DNA of 64,000 nt from Natronocella acetinitrilica (GTDB taxonomy: Bacteria > Pseudomonadota > Gammaproteobacteria > Nitrococcales > Aquisalimonadaceae). Below, one piece after another: positions 8,945 to 18,594 of the stretch. The translations under genes were made by a program, and so were the position numbers. The notes under the pieces are model-generated. The model ran no database searches. It was not told where the DNA came from and was given only the letters and a program-made list of their open reading frames with translations. The stretch spans positions 434,001 to 498,000 of the forward strand of contig NZ_JALJXV010000002.1 in assembly GCF_024170285.1 (NCBI RefSeq). The letters run 5' to 3'. Each line of letters begins with the position of its first letter. The stretch's first letter is position 1.

Positions 8945-9250
8945 TCAAACCAGGCGCACTGGCCCCGGGTACCGCGCCACTGTGGAATCGCTGGTGAGTA
9001 GCAGGGCACCCTCGGTCTGCGCTTGGGCGATGAGCATGCGATCGAAAGGGTTCCGATGGATGTCCGGCAGGCTGAGCACGCCAAGGGTGTGGATACCCGA
9101 TATCGGCAGCTCCTCATAGCCGTTCTCGAGCAACCCCCGCCGCAGCAAGTGCGGCTCAACATGAAAGTCGCCTCTGCCGAGGGACGCCTTGATCGCCACC
9201 TTCCACATGCTGGCAGCACTGAATATGAGTCGGTGTGGGGCAATGGCCGC
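8945..9250 (-). pseudogene. PIN-domain toxin lacking its N-terminus
   Basis: The readable part contains the middle and end of a VapC-like PIN protein: FSAASMWKVAIKASLGRG, then ENGYEELPI, then NPFDRMLIAQAQTEGALLL and TSDSTVARY. Homologues begin about 45 residues earlier with a LLDTHxxLWW segment carrying the first catalytic Asp. Here the frame runs straight into a REP unit (9260-9293) instead, and no suitable start exists except an internal Met. A matching antitoxin is also missing. I call it a pseudogene truncated at a REP border. Confidence 0.75.
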
Positions 9251-9259
9251 CGTTGGTGC

Positions 9260-9427
9260 GGTGCGTTACGGCCTTCGGCCTAACACACCCTACGTTTGGC
9301 CGTGCCAATGGGCAGGGCGACGGGATGCCCGCCGCACATTGCGCCGCGGCCGTTGGTTGGCCATTGACAGGCGTGCCGGTTGGCTAGGCCCGATGTAGGG
9401 TGCGTTAGCGCTTGCGCGTAACGCACC
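9260..9427. repeat. REP pair (units 9260-9293 and 9395-9427)
   Basis: Inverted units separated by about 100 bp. The left unit abuts the truncated PIN gene. The right unit lies 26 bp beyond the stop of the WbpM-like gene, where it could act as the end of the polysaccharide transcript. Confidence 0.9.
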
Positions 9428-9452
9428 GCAACGGTAGCGAGACATTCGCCAC

Positions 9453-11444
9453 TCAATGCGGGCGTGCGCGGCGCTCGGGGGATGACGGGGCCGTGGTGGG
9501 GGTTTTCTGGGCGTTGGTGGTCAACTGCCGCCCTAGCAGGTCGAAGGTGACCCCTTGCGGGGCGTAGCCCTCCACCGCGCTTGCCATGATTTCTCGGGCG
9601 CGCTCGAAGTCGAAGCTGGAAATACACTCGGCAAGGGCGTCCAGCCTTGCGCTCAAATCGTCCCACGGAATTCGCGCTTCCTGCGCACGCATGATCATGG
9701 GGTGACTGGTGCGCGTTACGTTGTCGCCCAATAACAGCTCTTCGTAAAGCTTTTCACCCGGCCGCAGCCCAGTGAACTCGATGGCTATATCGCCACCCGG
9801 GTTGTCTTCGCTCTGCTCGGTAAAGCCGGAAAGGTGGATCATGCGCCGGGCGAGGTCGACAATCTTGACCGGCTCCCCCATATCCAGCACGAACACGTCG
9901 CCACCCTCGGCCATGGCACCAGCCTGAATCACCAGAGTTGCTGCTTCGGGAATACTCATGAAGTAGCGCGTGATCTCCTCGTGGGTCACCGTCACTGGGC
10001 CGCCGCGACGAATCTGGTCGCGAAACAGCGGCACGACCGAGCCCGAAGAGCCCAATACGTTGCCAAACCGCACCATGGAGAATCGTGTGCCGTGTCCGCC
10101 TCGCTCCGCCAGCGCTTGCAGGATCAACTCTGCCATGCGCTTGCTGGCACCCATGACATTGGTTGGGCGAACTGCTTTGTCGGTGGAAATCAGCACAAAC
10201 TCGGGCACACCTGCACTCATCGCTGCCTCTGCGGCGCAGCGCGTCCCGAAGATGTTGTTCTCTACCCCTTCAAGCACGTTTTCTTCAACGATGGGCACAT
10301 GCTTGTACGCGGCCGCATGGTAGACCACCTCAACACCATAGGCCTGCATGATTGCACGCAAGCGAGCAGAGTTGGTCACGGTGCCGAGCAGCGGCACGAT
10401 GCGCGTGCCGAGCTTCCCCACGCGCACCAGGGCCTGAAGCTGGCGTTCGATGGCGTAAAGCGAGTGCTCGGACTGCTCGAGCAGCAGAAGTTTCACCGGG
10501 GCGCGCTGTAACACCTGACGACAGATTTCAGAGCCAATCGAACCGCCAGCCCCGGTAACCAGCACGACGCGGCCTGCCAAGGCGCGGTGCAGCAAATCCT
10601 CGTTGGGTACAACCCCTTCCCGGCCCAGCAGGTCGTCAATATCGACCTCCTGCACCTGAGAAACCCGGGCGCGCCCGGATACCAGATCAGCCAGCGCCGG
10701 CATCGTCTTGATATGAACCGGAAGCTGCTCCAGGCGATTTACGATGCGGCGGCGCTGCTCCCGGCCCAATGACGGCATTGCCAGCAAGACATGGGTTAGG
10801 CCGTACCGCTCGATGAGCCACGGCAATCGATCGGGCGAAAACACCTTGCGCCCGGCGATGACCTGGCCATGGGTGCTGCTATCGTCATCGACGAAGGCAC
10901 GGGGGAAGAACTCAACGCCACCTTCCAGGGCCACAGCCAATTGCGCCCCTGCGTGACCCGCGCCATAAATCGCAACGTTATGGCGCCCCCGGCGCCGGCG
11001 CATCAAGGCCTGGAACCAAGTGCGGGCTACGAAGCGGATGCCACCGCACAGCGCCAGCACGAGCAGGAAGAAGATCACGTAACTTGTCCGGGGGACGGTC
11101 TCCAGACGCAGGACAGCTACAAGGGCGATAAACGAGAGAGTCGCCAACCCCGCCCCTTTCAGCGCGGCGGAGACCGCCTGCGGCCCCATGTAGCGCACGA
11201 CGTTGCTATACAGACCGCTCAGATAAAAGCAGGGAATCGCAATGGCGGGTACCGCAAGGACGAGCCACCAGTTCTTGACGAAATAGGGATGCAGCGGATC
11301 ACCCAGGCGCAAGGCAAAGGCGGCCCAGACGGCGCCGGACAAAAGAAGCAGATCCGTCGCCACCATCAGCAAGCGCTTGCCCAGTCTGGGAAGTGTCCCA
11401 AGGTATTGCCGCGCACGCCTGACCTTGTCTCTGAAGCCTTCCAT
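9453..11444 (-). CDS. membrane-bound nucleotide-sugar 4,6-dehydratase (WbpM/CapD/PglF family)
   Basis: A roughly 663-residue enzyme with four N-terminal transmembrane helices (about residues 15-150), an intermediate Rossmann-like domain, and a C-terminal SDR domain with VTGAGGSIGSEI. The active-site segment STDKAVRPTNVMGASKR has Met in place of the usual YxxxK Tyr, typical of these long inverting or retaining UDP-GlcNAc dehydratases. It makes the 4-keto-6-deoxy sugar nucleotide needed for rare amino sugars in O-antigen or capsule. It is the last gene of the minus-strand cluster. An alternative TTG start lies at 11471. Confidence 0.9.
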   Translation of the reverse strand: MEGFRDKVRRARQYLGTLPRLGKRLLMVATDLLLLSGAVWAAFALRLGDPLHPYFVKNWWLVLAVPAIAIPCFYLSGLYSNVVRYMGPQAVSAALKGAGLATLSFIALVAVLRLETVPRTSYVIFFLLVLALCGGIRFVARTWFQALMRRRRGRHNVAIYGAGHAGAQLAVALEGGVEFFPRAFVDDDSSTHGQVIAGRKVFSPDRLPWLIERYGLTHVLLAMPSLGREQRRRIVNRLEQLPVHIKTMPALADLVSGRARVSQVQEVDIDDLLGREGVVPNEDLLHRALAGRVVLVTGAGGSIGSEICRQVLQRAPVKLLLLEQSEHSLYAIERQLQALVRVGKLGTRIVPLLGTVTNSARLRAIMQAYGVEVVYHAAAYKHVPIVEENVLEGVENNIFGTRCAAEAAMSAGVPEFVLISTDKAVRPTNVMGASKRMAELILQALAERGGHGTRFSMVRFGNVLGSSGSVVPLFRDQIRRGGPVTVTHEEITRYFMSIPEAATLVIQAGAMAEGGDVFVLDMGEPVKIVDLARRMIHLSGFTEQSEDNPGGDIAIEFTGLRPGEKLYEELLLGDNVTRTSHPMIMRAQEARIPWDDLSARLDALAECISSFDFERAREIMASAVEGYAPQGVTFDLLGRQLTTNAQKTPTTAPSSPERRARPH

Positions 11445-11594
11445 CGACTGTCTCGAACCCCTAATGCGCAAGCCCCATCACGGCAGAAGTCATGTCACCC
11501 GAACTTGGCGACCTTATACCTAACTTCTCATAGTCATGGCGAGGAATTCAGCCAACGTTTTTCCCACGTACTGCAGTGCAGTATAACAGCGAGG

Positions 11595-12647
11595 TTACTG
11601 CTTTCCGGGTTGCGACTCGGTGCGGTCGCTGTGAGCTGGTTCCGGCAGACCCGCATGAAATAACAATGCAACGACAACCAGCGGCGCCCAGGCAATCGCC
11701 AGAAATAATGGCCCAAGACCCGGATTGCCGACAGCCATCCATGCGAGTGGCAATAGCCACAGGAGGTTGATGGCAATCACCGCAAGAGTGACCGGCCGAT
11801 GTGCCCCGAAACGCCGGGAGGCATGTTGGTAGGCGTGGGACCGGTGGGCCTCGTAAAAGCGCTCGCCCCGCAGCACCCGGCGAGCCAGCGTGATAGACGC
11901 ATCAACAATGAACACGCCCAGCATGATTAGCCACGGCCAGATGGGGAAGGCCGCATCCGCCCAACTCACCACAACAAGCGCGCCAAACGTAAACCCAACA
12001 AACCCGCTACCGGCGTCGCCCATAAAAATGCGCGCTGGTGGCCAGTTCCACACCAGAAACCCGAGGCTTGCCGCGCCTAGCGCCGCGACGGCCACGGCAA
12101 GCTCAATCTCGTCCCAGGCCCACAACAGCAGAGTCATGGCCAGACAGACAGTCACCGCCTCGGCGGCGGCGATGCCGTCGATGCCATCCATGAAGTTGTA
12201 CAGGTTAAGCAGCCACCCCAAAGACAATACAACCAGCGGCAAGGCCAGCCAGCCGAGCGCAATCTCCCCGGAAAAGAACGGCACCGGTGGCAGCGAACCA
12301 ACAAAGGCCACCAACAGCAGCCCAGCACCCAGGTGCACCATTAGGCGCCACCGCGCAGCCACATGGCGTAGATCATCAACATACCCCACGGCGGCAACCA
12401 TGAGCGACGACAGCGCCAGGCCAATGGCGACGTAAGCCGGCAGGACGCCGATTGCACCCAGCAACGCAATCGCCAGCAAAGAGGCCACCACAATGGCAAC
12501 GCCCCCACCCCGCGGCGTGGGGACCGAATGACTGCTGCGTGCATTGGGTACGTCCATGAGGTTGCGCTGCAGGGCGTAGCGCCGTAGAACCAGCGTGAGC
12601 CCGGCCGAAAATGCAAACACCAATGCCAGCAAAAACAGCACAGTCAC
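11595..12647 (-). CDS. undecaprenyl-phosphate sugar-1-phosphate transferase (WecA/WbpL-like, GT4 membrane type)
   Basis: A 350-residue polytopic membrane enzyme that loads the first sugar phosphate onto undecaprenyl phosphate to start polysaccharide repeat synthesis. Diagnostic motifs are present: GYVDDLRH, NLYNFMDGIDGIAA, FMGDAGSGFVG and the HRSHAYQ cytoplasmic loop. The GTG at 12647 overlaps the stop of the SDR gene (GTGA), so translation is coupled. The longer frame upstream duplicates coding of the SDR gene and is rejected. About eleven hydrophobic helices are visible. Confidence 0.92.
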   Translation of the reverse strand: MTVLFLLALVFAFSAGLTLVLRRYALQRNLMDVPNARSSHSVPTPRGGGVAIVVASLLAIALLGAIGVLPAYVAIGLALSSLMVAAVGYVDDLRHVAARWRLMVHLGAGLLLVAFVGSLPPVPFFSGEIALGWLALPLVVLSLGWLLNLYNFMDGIDGIAAAEAVTVCLAMTLLLWAWDEIELAVAVAALGAASLGFLVWNWPPARIFMGDAGSGFVGFTFGALVVVSWADAAFPIWPWLIMLGVFIVDASITLARRVLRGERFYEAHRSHAYQHASRRFGAHRPVTLAVIAINLLWLLPLAWMAVGNPGLGPLFLAIAWAPLVVVALLFHAGLPEPAHSDRTESQPGKQ

Positions 12648-13636
12648 GAGCGCGTTTGCTCCGCGGTCGCTGCGTGTTGCTTGAGGTAGTGATCGACCGT
12701 CCGGCGAATCTGCTCTTCCGGGCTGTGCGGGGGCGTCCAGCCGAGAAGGCGCTTTGTTTCGGAGATATCCACGCACAGCGACCCACAGAGCCGCTCTACC
12801 TCATCCTGCTTACCCAGCATTCGACCAAGAAGATGCAATGCCCTTGGCGGGACTGGTAATAAGCGGGGTTTCTTGTTCATTGCTCTGGCAATCAGCCGAA
12901 TCAAATCCGGCGTAGAGAGATCTTGCCCGTCGGAAACCAGCAAGGTCTTCCCTGCGACATTCGGAGCATGAATGCACTGAATGAGCATATCGACGAGGTT
13001 ATCCAGACCCACAAGACTGCGGCGATTATCAACCGACGCCAGCGGAAGCGGCAAACCCAGTTCAACAAGGCGCATCAGACGGGCGAAGTTGGCCTTTACG
13101 CCGGGACCATAGACCAGTGGTGGGCGCACGATGACGACCTCCATCCCCTTATCGCGCATAATCGCGCCTAGCCCCTCTTCGGCCTCTTGCTTGGACTGAC
13201 CATAGGCATCCTGCGGCGCGGGCAAGTCGTTCGGCCGAAAGGGCTCGGCGACAGGCGTCGACTCACCATTGACCTTGATTGAGCTGAGGAACACGAAACG
13301 CCGAACACCGGCCTGAGCCGCTTGCTGGGCGAGGCTTATGGTGCCCTCGGCATTTACCTTACGAAACTCGGCGAGAGGTTCTTCCGCCACATCACGCATG
13401 ATGTGAGCGCGGGCCGCACAATGCACAACAACATCGACATCATCAAGCGGAAGAGCCTGCTGCAAGGCCTGATCGCCGGCGGCCAGCACGGGAGTTACGC
13501 CCTCTGGTAAACGCGCGCCTTGGTCACGAACCAAGGCCTTGACATGCAACGCGGAAACCCCCTCCAGCCGCCGCAAAAGAGCACTCCCGACGAAACCGGT
13601 GGCTCCCGTGACAAGGCAAATTCGCCGCGGAGTCAT
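12644..13636 (-). CDS. NAD-dependent epimerase/dehydratase of the SDR family
   Basis: A 330-residue SDR protein with NAD-binding VTGATGFVGSALL, the conserved VHCAARAH stretch, active-site LSSIKVNG and YGQSKQEAE (YxxxK). Genes of this type commonly sit directly before a WecA/WbpL-like transferase and are thought to make the initiating N-acetylhexosamine derivative, for example by 4-epimerisation or 4-keto reduction (established association; the exact sugar is inference). It has ATGA/GTGA overlaps with both neighbours. Confidence 0.88.
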   Translation of the reverse strand: MTPRRICLVTGATGFVGSALLRRLEGVSALHVKALVRDQGARLPEGVTPVLAAGDQALQQALPLDDVDVVVHCAARAHIMRDVAEEPLAEFRKVNAEGTISLAQQAAQAGVRRFVFLSSIKVNGESTPVAEPFRPNDLPAPQDAYGQSKQEAEEGLGAIMRDKGMEVVIVRPPLVYGPGVKANFARLMRLVELGLPLPLASVDNRRSLVGLDNLVDMLIQCIHAPNVAGKTLLVSDGQDLSTPDLIRLIARAMNKKPRLLPVPPRALHLLGRMLGKQDEVERLCGSLCVDISETKRLLGWTPPHSPEEQIRRTVDHYLKQHAATAEQTRS

Positions 13637-14751
13637 GCGCGCTCCACATTGAAACCAAGCTTGCCGTACACGCTTAACGTTGCGTTGATAATTGCCTCGT
13701 CCGTAAACCGCTCCATCGCGAGCGCCCTGCTGCGCAACCCCATACGGCTGCGAAGGGGCTCATCCTCAATCAACGCCTGCAACGCGTCAGCCAGGCGAGT
13801 TGCATCCTTGACTGGGACGAGCAGGCCATTGTCGCCGTCGATCACAACCTCACGGCAACCCGGCGCATCAGAGGTTACGATGGGCAGCCCGGCGGCTGCC
13901 GCTTCCAAAAGGGTTTTCGGCATCCCTTCTCGGTAAGACGGTAGACAGGCAATATGCGCCTGCTCCAGCACCGCTGGCATATCGTCCCGACGTCCCCACC
14001 ATTCCACGTCCCCGTCTTTCGACCATTGACGCAACACACCCTGAGGAACCTGAGCCCGGTTGCCGGTATCGGGATCCCCAACGAGGACGAATCGTGCATC
14101 AACTCCTCGCGCGCGCAGAATACGCCCTGCCTCGACGAACTCCTGAACGCCCTTATCCCAGATCATGCGCGCCACAAGCATGACCACGGGGGGGGCATGA
14201 CTGCGCTCGACCGGGTGGAACCGGTCAACATCGACGCCACTACCCTGGATCAGGTTCACATGCTCAACACCAAGCCGCCTCACCAGATCCGCATCATCAT
14301 GATTCTGGACAATGACTTCACCGTGATTGAGTAACCACCGCAGCAGGCCTCTGATGACCGGCTTCAGCGCTTTGGCGACACCGCTGCTGGAAGAAAACGC
14401 CCAACCCATTCCCGCTATCGCATTGACCACCTTCTTTCGCCCCACTAGCCAGGCGGCCATAGAGCCATACAGCACCGGCTTCAGCGCAACATGGTGAACG
14501 ATATCCGGACGCTCGCGGCGATAGATCTTCGCCAACCGACGAACCACGTCAAGCTCAGCGAAGGGATTAAGGCTGCCTCGGGAGATAGGGAAGTCGATTA
14601 CCCGCAAACCAGCCTCACGAATCTGATCACCGTGGTCCGCGACCTGCGTAACCACAGTTACGTCGAATCCGGCCTCCTTTGCAGCCACGCCCAATGCAAG
14701 ACGATGTGAGCAGAAGTACCAATCCTCCGTTACGAAGAAAAACAGTTTCAT
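13633..14751 (-). CDS. glycosyltransferase family 4
   Basis: A 372-residue GT-B glycosyltransferase. It starts MKLFFFVTEDWYFCSHR, typical of WbpT/PglA-like enzymes, with the DIVHHVALKPVLYG acceptor-domain segment. The C-terminal donor-binding region (ACLPSYREGMPKTLLEAAAAGLP) carries the E-x7-E-like motif. It adds a sugar to the lipid-linked repeat at the cytoplasmic face. Its stop overlaps the start of the SDR gene (ATGA). Donor and acceptor cannot be told from sequence. Confidence 0.9.
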   Translation of the reverse strand: MKLFFFVTEDWYFCSHRLALGVAAKEAGFDVTVVTQVADHGDQIREAGLRVIDFPISRGSLNPFAELDVVRRLAKIYRRERPDIVHHVALKPVLYGSMAAWLVGRKKVVNAIAGMGWAFSSSSGVAKALKPVIRGLLRWLLNHGEVIVQNHDDADLVRRLGVEHVNLIQGSGVDVDRFHPVERSHAPPVVMLVARMIWDKGVQEFVEAGRILRARGVDARFVLVGDPDTGNRAQVPQGVLRQWSKDGDVEWWGRRDDMPAVLEQAHIACLPSYREGMPKTLLEAAAAGLPIVTSDAPGCREVVIDGDNGLLVPVKDATRLADALQALIEDEPLRSRMGLRSRALAMERFTDEAIINATLSVYGKLGFNVERA

Positions 14752-14871
14752 GAAGCCCTTTCGTACCTGTACGTCAGTTCCTATGCGATACCCGCTATCC
14801 AGACGGTCACGGTCTGGACTCAGCCAAACGCGTCTGACCAGAGGAAAGAAGGCTACCTAAAAGCGAATGCA

Positions 14872-15996
14872 CTACTGACCATCCAGCACTTCACGAAAAA
14901 GTGCGTCATACCGATCGGCAACAGCCCCTATACCGTAGTTGTCCTCCATGCGTTGCCGGGCCTTTCGGCCGACCAGCGAAAGTTCGTGGTGCCCCAAACG
15001 CACCACCGCCTCTACCGCATCCGCGATATCTTCCGCACTGGTGGACGCGCACACAAAACCGGCGTCGCCCACCACATCCGCAGCATCACCCACAGGCGTC
15101 ACCACGGCGGGCACACCGCATGCCATCGCCTCGCCAACGACGTTGGGGAATCCTTCGCCCCATAGGGACGGCATAACCAGAAGATCGAGTCCCGGATAGA
15201 TGCGCTCTGGATTAGAGGTTGCGGGTAGACGAATAAACTGCTCGTCGAGACCGGCGATCTGAATCGCACCTTCAAGCGGAGACTCTCTGGCATCCAGGCC
15301 TTTACCAATCATCAGACATCGAACAGGCAGGCCACGCTGGACAAGCTTTTTGAATGCGCCTACCCATCCCAAGTGGTTCTTCATTGGATGCGCCCGACCT
15401 ACCACCCCAATCAATAATTCGTCCTGAGTCACACCAAATGCGTGGCGAGAACGATCCCTCACAGTCGAGTCAGGCTTAAACCGCTCCAAGTCGAAACCGT
15501 TCGGCATTACCACGCGGCCTTTATTCGAATAGCCCAAGGTCTCGTGCTGAAATGCGGCGGCGACGCTATTGTAGACAATCTTACTAGGACGCTTCGAAAG
15601 ACACGCGCCAGCCCTGATAACCCAACGCGTCGTTGACTTCTCAAGCGTTAAATCGTGCACAGAGTGGCGAACGTTCCAGCAAACCGGCCCCTTGTAATTC
15701 AGCGAGCGGGTAAGCAGCGCCGCCAAGTTGCCATGATACATCCAGCCCATGACTAAGTCTGGTCGAAAATCATGAACGGTATTCATCAGACGACGAACCC
15801 AGCGCCAAGAAAAAAGCCTACCAGCATGCCCAGAATACAATCGGACACCAGTTGCACGGATGTCGTTTTCCATATCACCTATACGCAGTATGGAAAATAC
15901 TGCCGCCTCATCATCAGTTCGTATGCCAACCAGATTTATAAGCTGACGTTCGGCGCCCCCCCGGTCCAAGCCAGTTATAACGTGCAACACCCTCAC
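14872..15996 (-). CDS. glycosyltransferase family 4
   Basis: A 374-residue GT-B enzyme. The open frame extends to 16191, but the GTG at 15996 has GGAGG nine bases upstream and begins the typical VRVLHVITGLDRGGAERQL motif, so that start is chosen. The donor domain includes GVVGRAHPMKNH and LLVMPSLWGEGFPNVVGEAM, with the E-x7-E pair in GEGFPNVVGEA. It works in repeat-unit assembly of the polysaccharide. It is followed by 120 bp without a gene before the next glycosyltransferase. Confidence 0.9.
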   Translation of the reverse strand: MRVLHVITGLDRGGAERQLINLVGIRTDDEAAVFSILRIGDMENDIRATGVRLYSGHAGRLFSWRWVRRLMNTVHDFRPDLVMGWMYHGNLAALLTRSLNYKGPVCWNVRHSVHDLTLEKSTTRWVIRAGACLSKRPSKIVYNSVAAAFQHETLGYSNKGRVVMPNGFDLERFKPDSTVRDRSRHAFGVTQDELLIGVVGRAHPMKNHLGWVGAFKKLVQRGLPVRCLMIGKGLDARESPLEGAIQIAGLDEQFIRLPATSNPERIYPGLDLLVMPSLWGEGFPNVVGEAMACGVPAVVTPVGDAADVVGDAGFVCASTSAEDIADAVEAVVRLGHHELSLVGRKARQRMEDNYGIGAVADRYDALFREVLDGQ

Positions 15997-16230
15997 ACTG
16001 ATCTTCCTCCATATCCGTGCCAGTAAACGCCGGACCACCGACAAATCGCCAGAACACAACAAACTCAATAATACAACTCGGTCGTACCAGCCGGCATCGA
16101 TACTAGCTACCTTGCCAACGTTAGCTGTCACGGGGTGCATCCCGCAGGCCGTTGGATGGTCGAGACTCACAGAGACAAACTCAAACACCACACCTTCCAG
16201 CGCTCGGGCCGCTGCTGATGAGAACGATGC

Positions 16231-17520
16231 TCATTCAGGGCGGCTCCGCGCCGGCCCACCCACCGCGCTCAGTAGCTTCGTAATCAGCCATGCAACCAAA
16301 AACGGCCAAACCAGATAGCGTATGAACCCGAGGGTTACTGCGATAGAATTTCTGTACGAGTAAAATGCCACCAGTGCGCCAATTATCGCGACAACAACAA
16401 CCCACGCCGACCTAAGCCTAGCCATAGAAAGAGCGATTAGAAACAGGCAAAGAGAGAATAAAAGAAGGTAAACAAAAACTCCGAAAAATCCCGCCACCGC
16501 ATAGAACTCCGCCAGAGAGTTATATGCCATTCCAGCCGGATGCCCCGGAAAAAGCGCAGGCTGAAACAGGTCGTTGAACTCGCTGCTTGGAGTCGTGAAA
16601 TTACTCCTGGGGACAGGCACCAGACTCAACGGTGCGCGAACGATGTGCCCGCCATCCGTGACAAAGTTACTTAACACAATCTCATTAAAAATATACTGCG
16701 TCCCAGTGAACTCCATTCCTCTGAATAGGAGATCTTGCAGATCATTTTCCGAGAAAAGCTCAACAACCTGATCCCACCCACCGCTTTTGAAGTGGCCATA
16801 GACCGGCTTAGCAAGGGAGACAGCCATCAAGGAAATAACCAGTAACCCCGTAAAAGTTATGGGGCGTCTACCCAGCAACGAGACGGGAGGAAAATGCCTC
16901 GCATAAAGTAAGACCAAGGCGATCCCGGCCAACACCAATGGAGCCCGATGTCCAATAAGGAGCCATATAAGAAGCAAAGCAACAGCATAAACCTTTCCAA
17001 ACTTCCCACTCGCATAAAAGCACCACGTGGCTGCGAGGAGACAGACCCAGTTCGTTGCCACGTAGTGACCGCCGACCGAGTCCATGATTGCACGCTTGCT
17101 CTGACCGAAAATGAGAGACGATCCATATCGGAAAAACAAAGAACCCAAGAGCAAGGCGGAGACAGAAACGAGAAAAAATGAAATCAACCTGCCTTGCTCA
17201 TCAGAGAAGGATAAACATATCCCGTTTTTCCCACAGGTCAACTTATCAAAAACAAACGAGGAAAAAAGAATCAACAGGAAAAGTGTAACGAAGGACGCAT
17301 ATACAACATCCTCGACCTCCTTGTCTTCCCAGCCTCTCGGCCCCGAGACGATGCCTGAAACGAGCGACACGGAAAAAAGAAAGGCTGAAACGCCTGCGAT
17401 AGTGAAGACATCTACTTGCCTAACGACAAAAAGCAGGTACGACAACATCGCCGTCGCCGCGAGTGCAAAAGTCATGATCGTCACAATTTCTCTCTTTCCG
17501 CCATTGCTGACGATGGACAA
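16231..17520 (-). CDS. wzy: polysaccharide polymerase-like membrane protein (Wzy type)
   Basis: A 429-residue protein made of about eleven transmembrane helices with a large loop between the later helices (LVPVPRSNFTTPSSEFND), the usual design of O-antigen polymerases and ligases. Sequence identity within this class is too low for more than a topological call. The gene is clearly AT-richer than its neighbours, as polymerase genes gained by transfer often are. It lies between the sulfotransferase and a glycosyltransferase. The 200 bp upstream (17521-17720) holds nothing recognisable. Confidence 0.75.
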   Translation of the reverse strand: MSIVSNGGKREIVTIMTFALAATAMLSYLLFVVRQVDVFTIAGVSAFLFSVSLVSGIVSGPRGWEDKEVEDVVYASFVTLFLLILFSSFVFDKLTCGKNGICLSFSDEQGRLISFFLVSVSALLLGSLFFRYGSSLIFGQSKRAIMDSVGGHYVATNWVCLLAATWCFYASGKFGKVYAVALLLIWLLIGHRAPLVLAGIALVLLYARHFPPVSLLGRRPITFTGLLVISLMAVSLAKPVYGHFKSGGWDQVVELFSENDLQDLLFRGMEFTGTQYIFNEIVLSNFVTDGGHIVRAPLSLVPVPRSNFTTPSSEFNDLFQPALFPGHPAGMAYNSLAEFYAVAGFFGVFVYLLLFSLCLFLIALSMARLRSAWVVVVAIIGALVAFYSYRNSIAVTLGFIRYLVWPFLVAWLITKLLSAVGGPARSRPE

Positions 17521-17720
17521 CCTCCCAGAGCGCCTGAACAGAACTCTAGCCGCAAGCTGTCATCCTTAATCATAAAGCACCAGCTATGTGGGCGGCATCG
17601 TGGTCAGATTAACCAGTTCACCACCGGAGCCGAGTCTTCTCTCGAAACAGAGGGTATGTCCAGCGAGCCAGACCCACTCCGCCCGGAGCCGACAAAGTAT
17701 GTGAATTCTGCGATGGCTGG

Positions 17721-18578
17721 TCAGGTCTGCGACAGCCTGTCGATATCGCGCCGAACTGCCGTAGGCAGAGCCGGCCTCGTCTGTCGACGCAGGTTAAGCC
17801 TTGCCACTAGGGCATAGGCACCGAAGGAACCAATGCCAAGGCGTCGCTTGACGGCACGCAAGCTATCGATGAGCCACTGCTGACGACTCGTCCAGTGTAG
17901 CAGCCGACGCACGAACTCATTTCGGTGTCCCTTGCTGGCGTTAATGACCTCGAACTGTTCGCGACCGTCATCCGGCACGCCGAGAAACGCGAGCGCGCGA
18001 CGGTAGGTCGTGGCGACATCTTTCACCATGTCCTCCTGCCGCAGGACAAGTACGTTCTCGGCCCCGAATGTGTTCTTGTATTCGGCAATGAAGTGGTCGT
18101 GCTGCATGAGTACCGGATACATCCTGCGCCAGTTTTCCGCGTACTCGATCGTGGGTAGTTCAGCGATCCCCAGTCTTTCACGCTCCCGGCGCCAGGCTTC
18201 ACTTAGGTTCTCCTCTTCGCGGCCACTGAACACCATTTGGGCATGCAGCGATGGGACAAAGCCATAGGGGTGGCGGGTCATGATTATGATCCGGGCGCCA
18301 GGCGAAAAGGCCTTTATGCGTTCCCGCGCATGGCGGGAGTAGAGATACCAGACCGACGCCTCTCCCACCACGGCGCAGCCCCGGGCACTGGTGAAGATCG
18401 ACAAGTAGTGATCCTCATGAATGATCTTTCGCTGCTTGTCATTTTCGTGCAGGAAATACAGGGGTTCTTTCGGCCTGGACATAAAGATATCTGGATGCGC
18501 TCCGAGATACTCGGCCATCGCCGTGGTACCGCACTTGGGCGCCCCGACGATAAACAGATTTGGCCGCGTTGGGGACAT
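17721..18578 (-). CDS. PAPS-dependent sulfotransferase
   Basis: A 285-residue sulfotransferase. The 5'-phosphosulfate loop GAPKCGTTAMAEYL is near the N-terminus, and the 3'-phosphate-binding element IIMTRHPYGFVPSLH near residue 95. It would transfer sulfate from PAPS to a hydroxyl of the exported polysaccharide. The ATG at 18578 is preceded by GGAGGAGTACCG, so the eight upstream residues of the open frame are dropped. Sulfated surface polysaccharides are common in marine and halophilic bacteria. Tight packing beside the flippase gene (16 bp) indicates one operon. Confidence 0.88.
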   Translation of the reverse strand: MSPTRPNLFIVGAPKCGTTAMAEYLGAHPDIFMSRPKEPLYFLHENDKQRKIIHEDHYLSIFTSARGCAVVGEASVWYLYSRHARERIKAFSPGARIIIMTRHPYGFVPSLHAQMVFSGREEENLSEAWRRERERLGIAELPTIEYAENWRRMYPVLMQHDHFIAEYKNTFGAENVLVLRQEDMVKDVATTYRRALAFLGVPDDGREQFEVINASKGHRNEFVRRLLHWTSRQQWLIDSLRAVKRRLGIGSFGAYALVARLNLRRQTRPALPTAVRRDIDRLSQT

Positions 18579-18594
18579 CGGTACTCCTCCGTAC

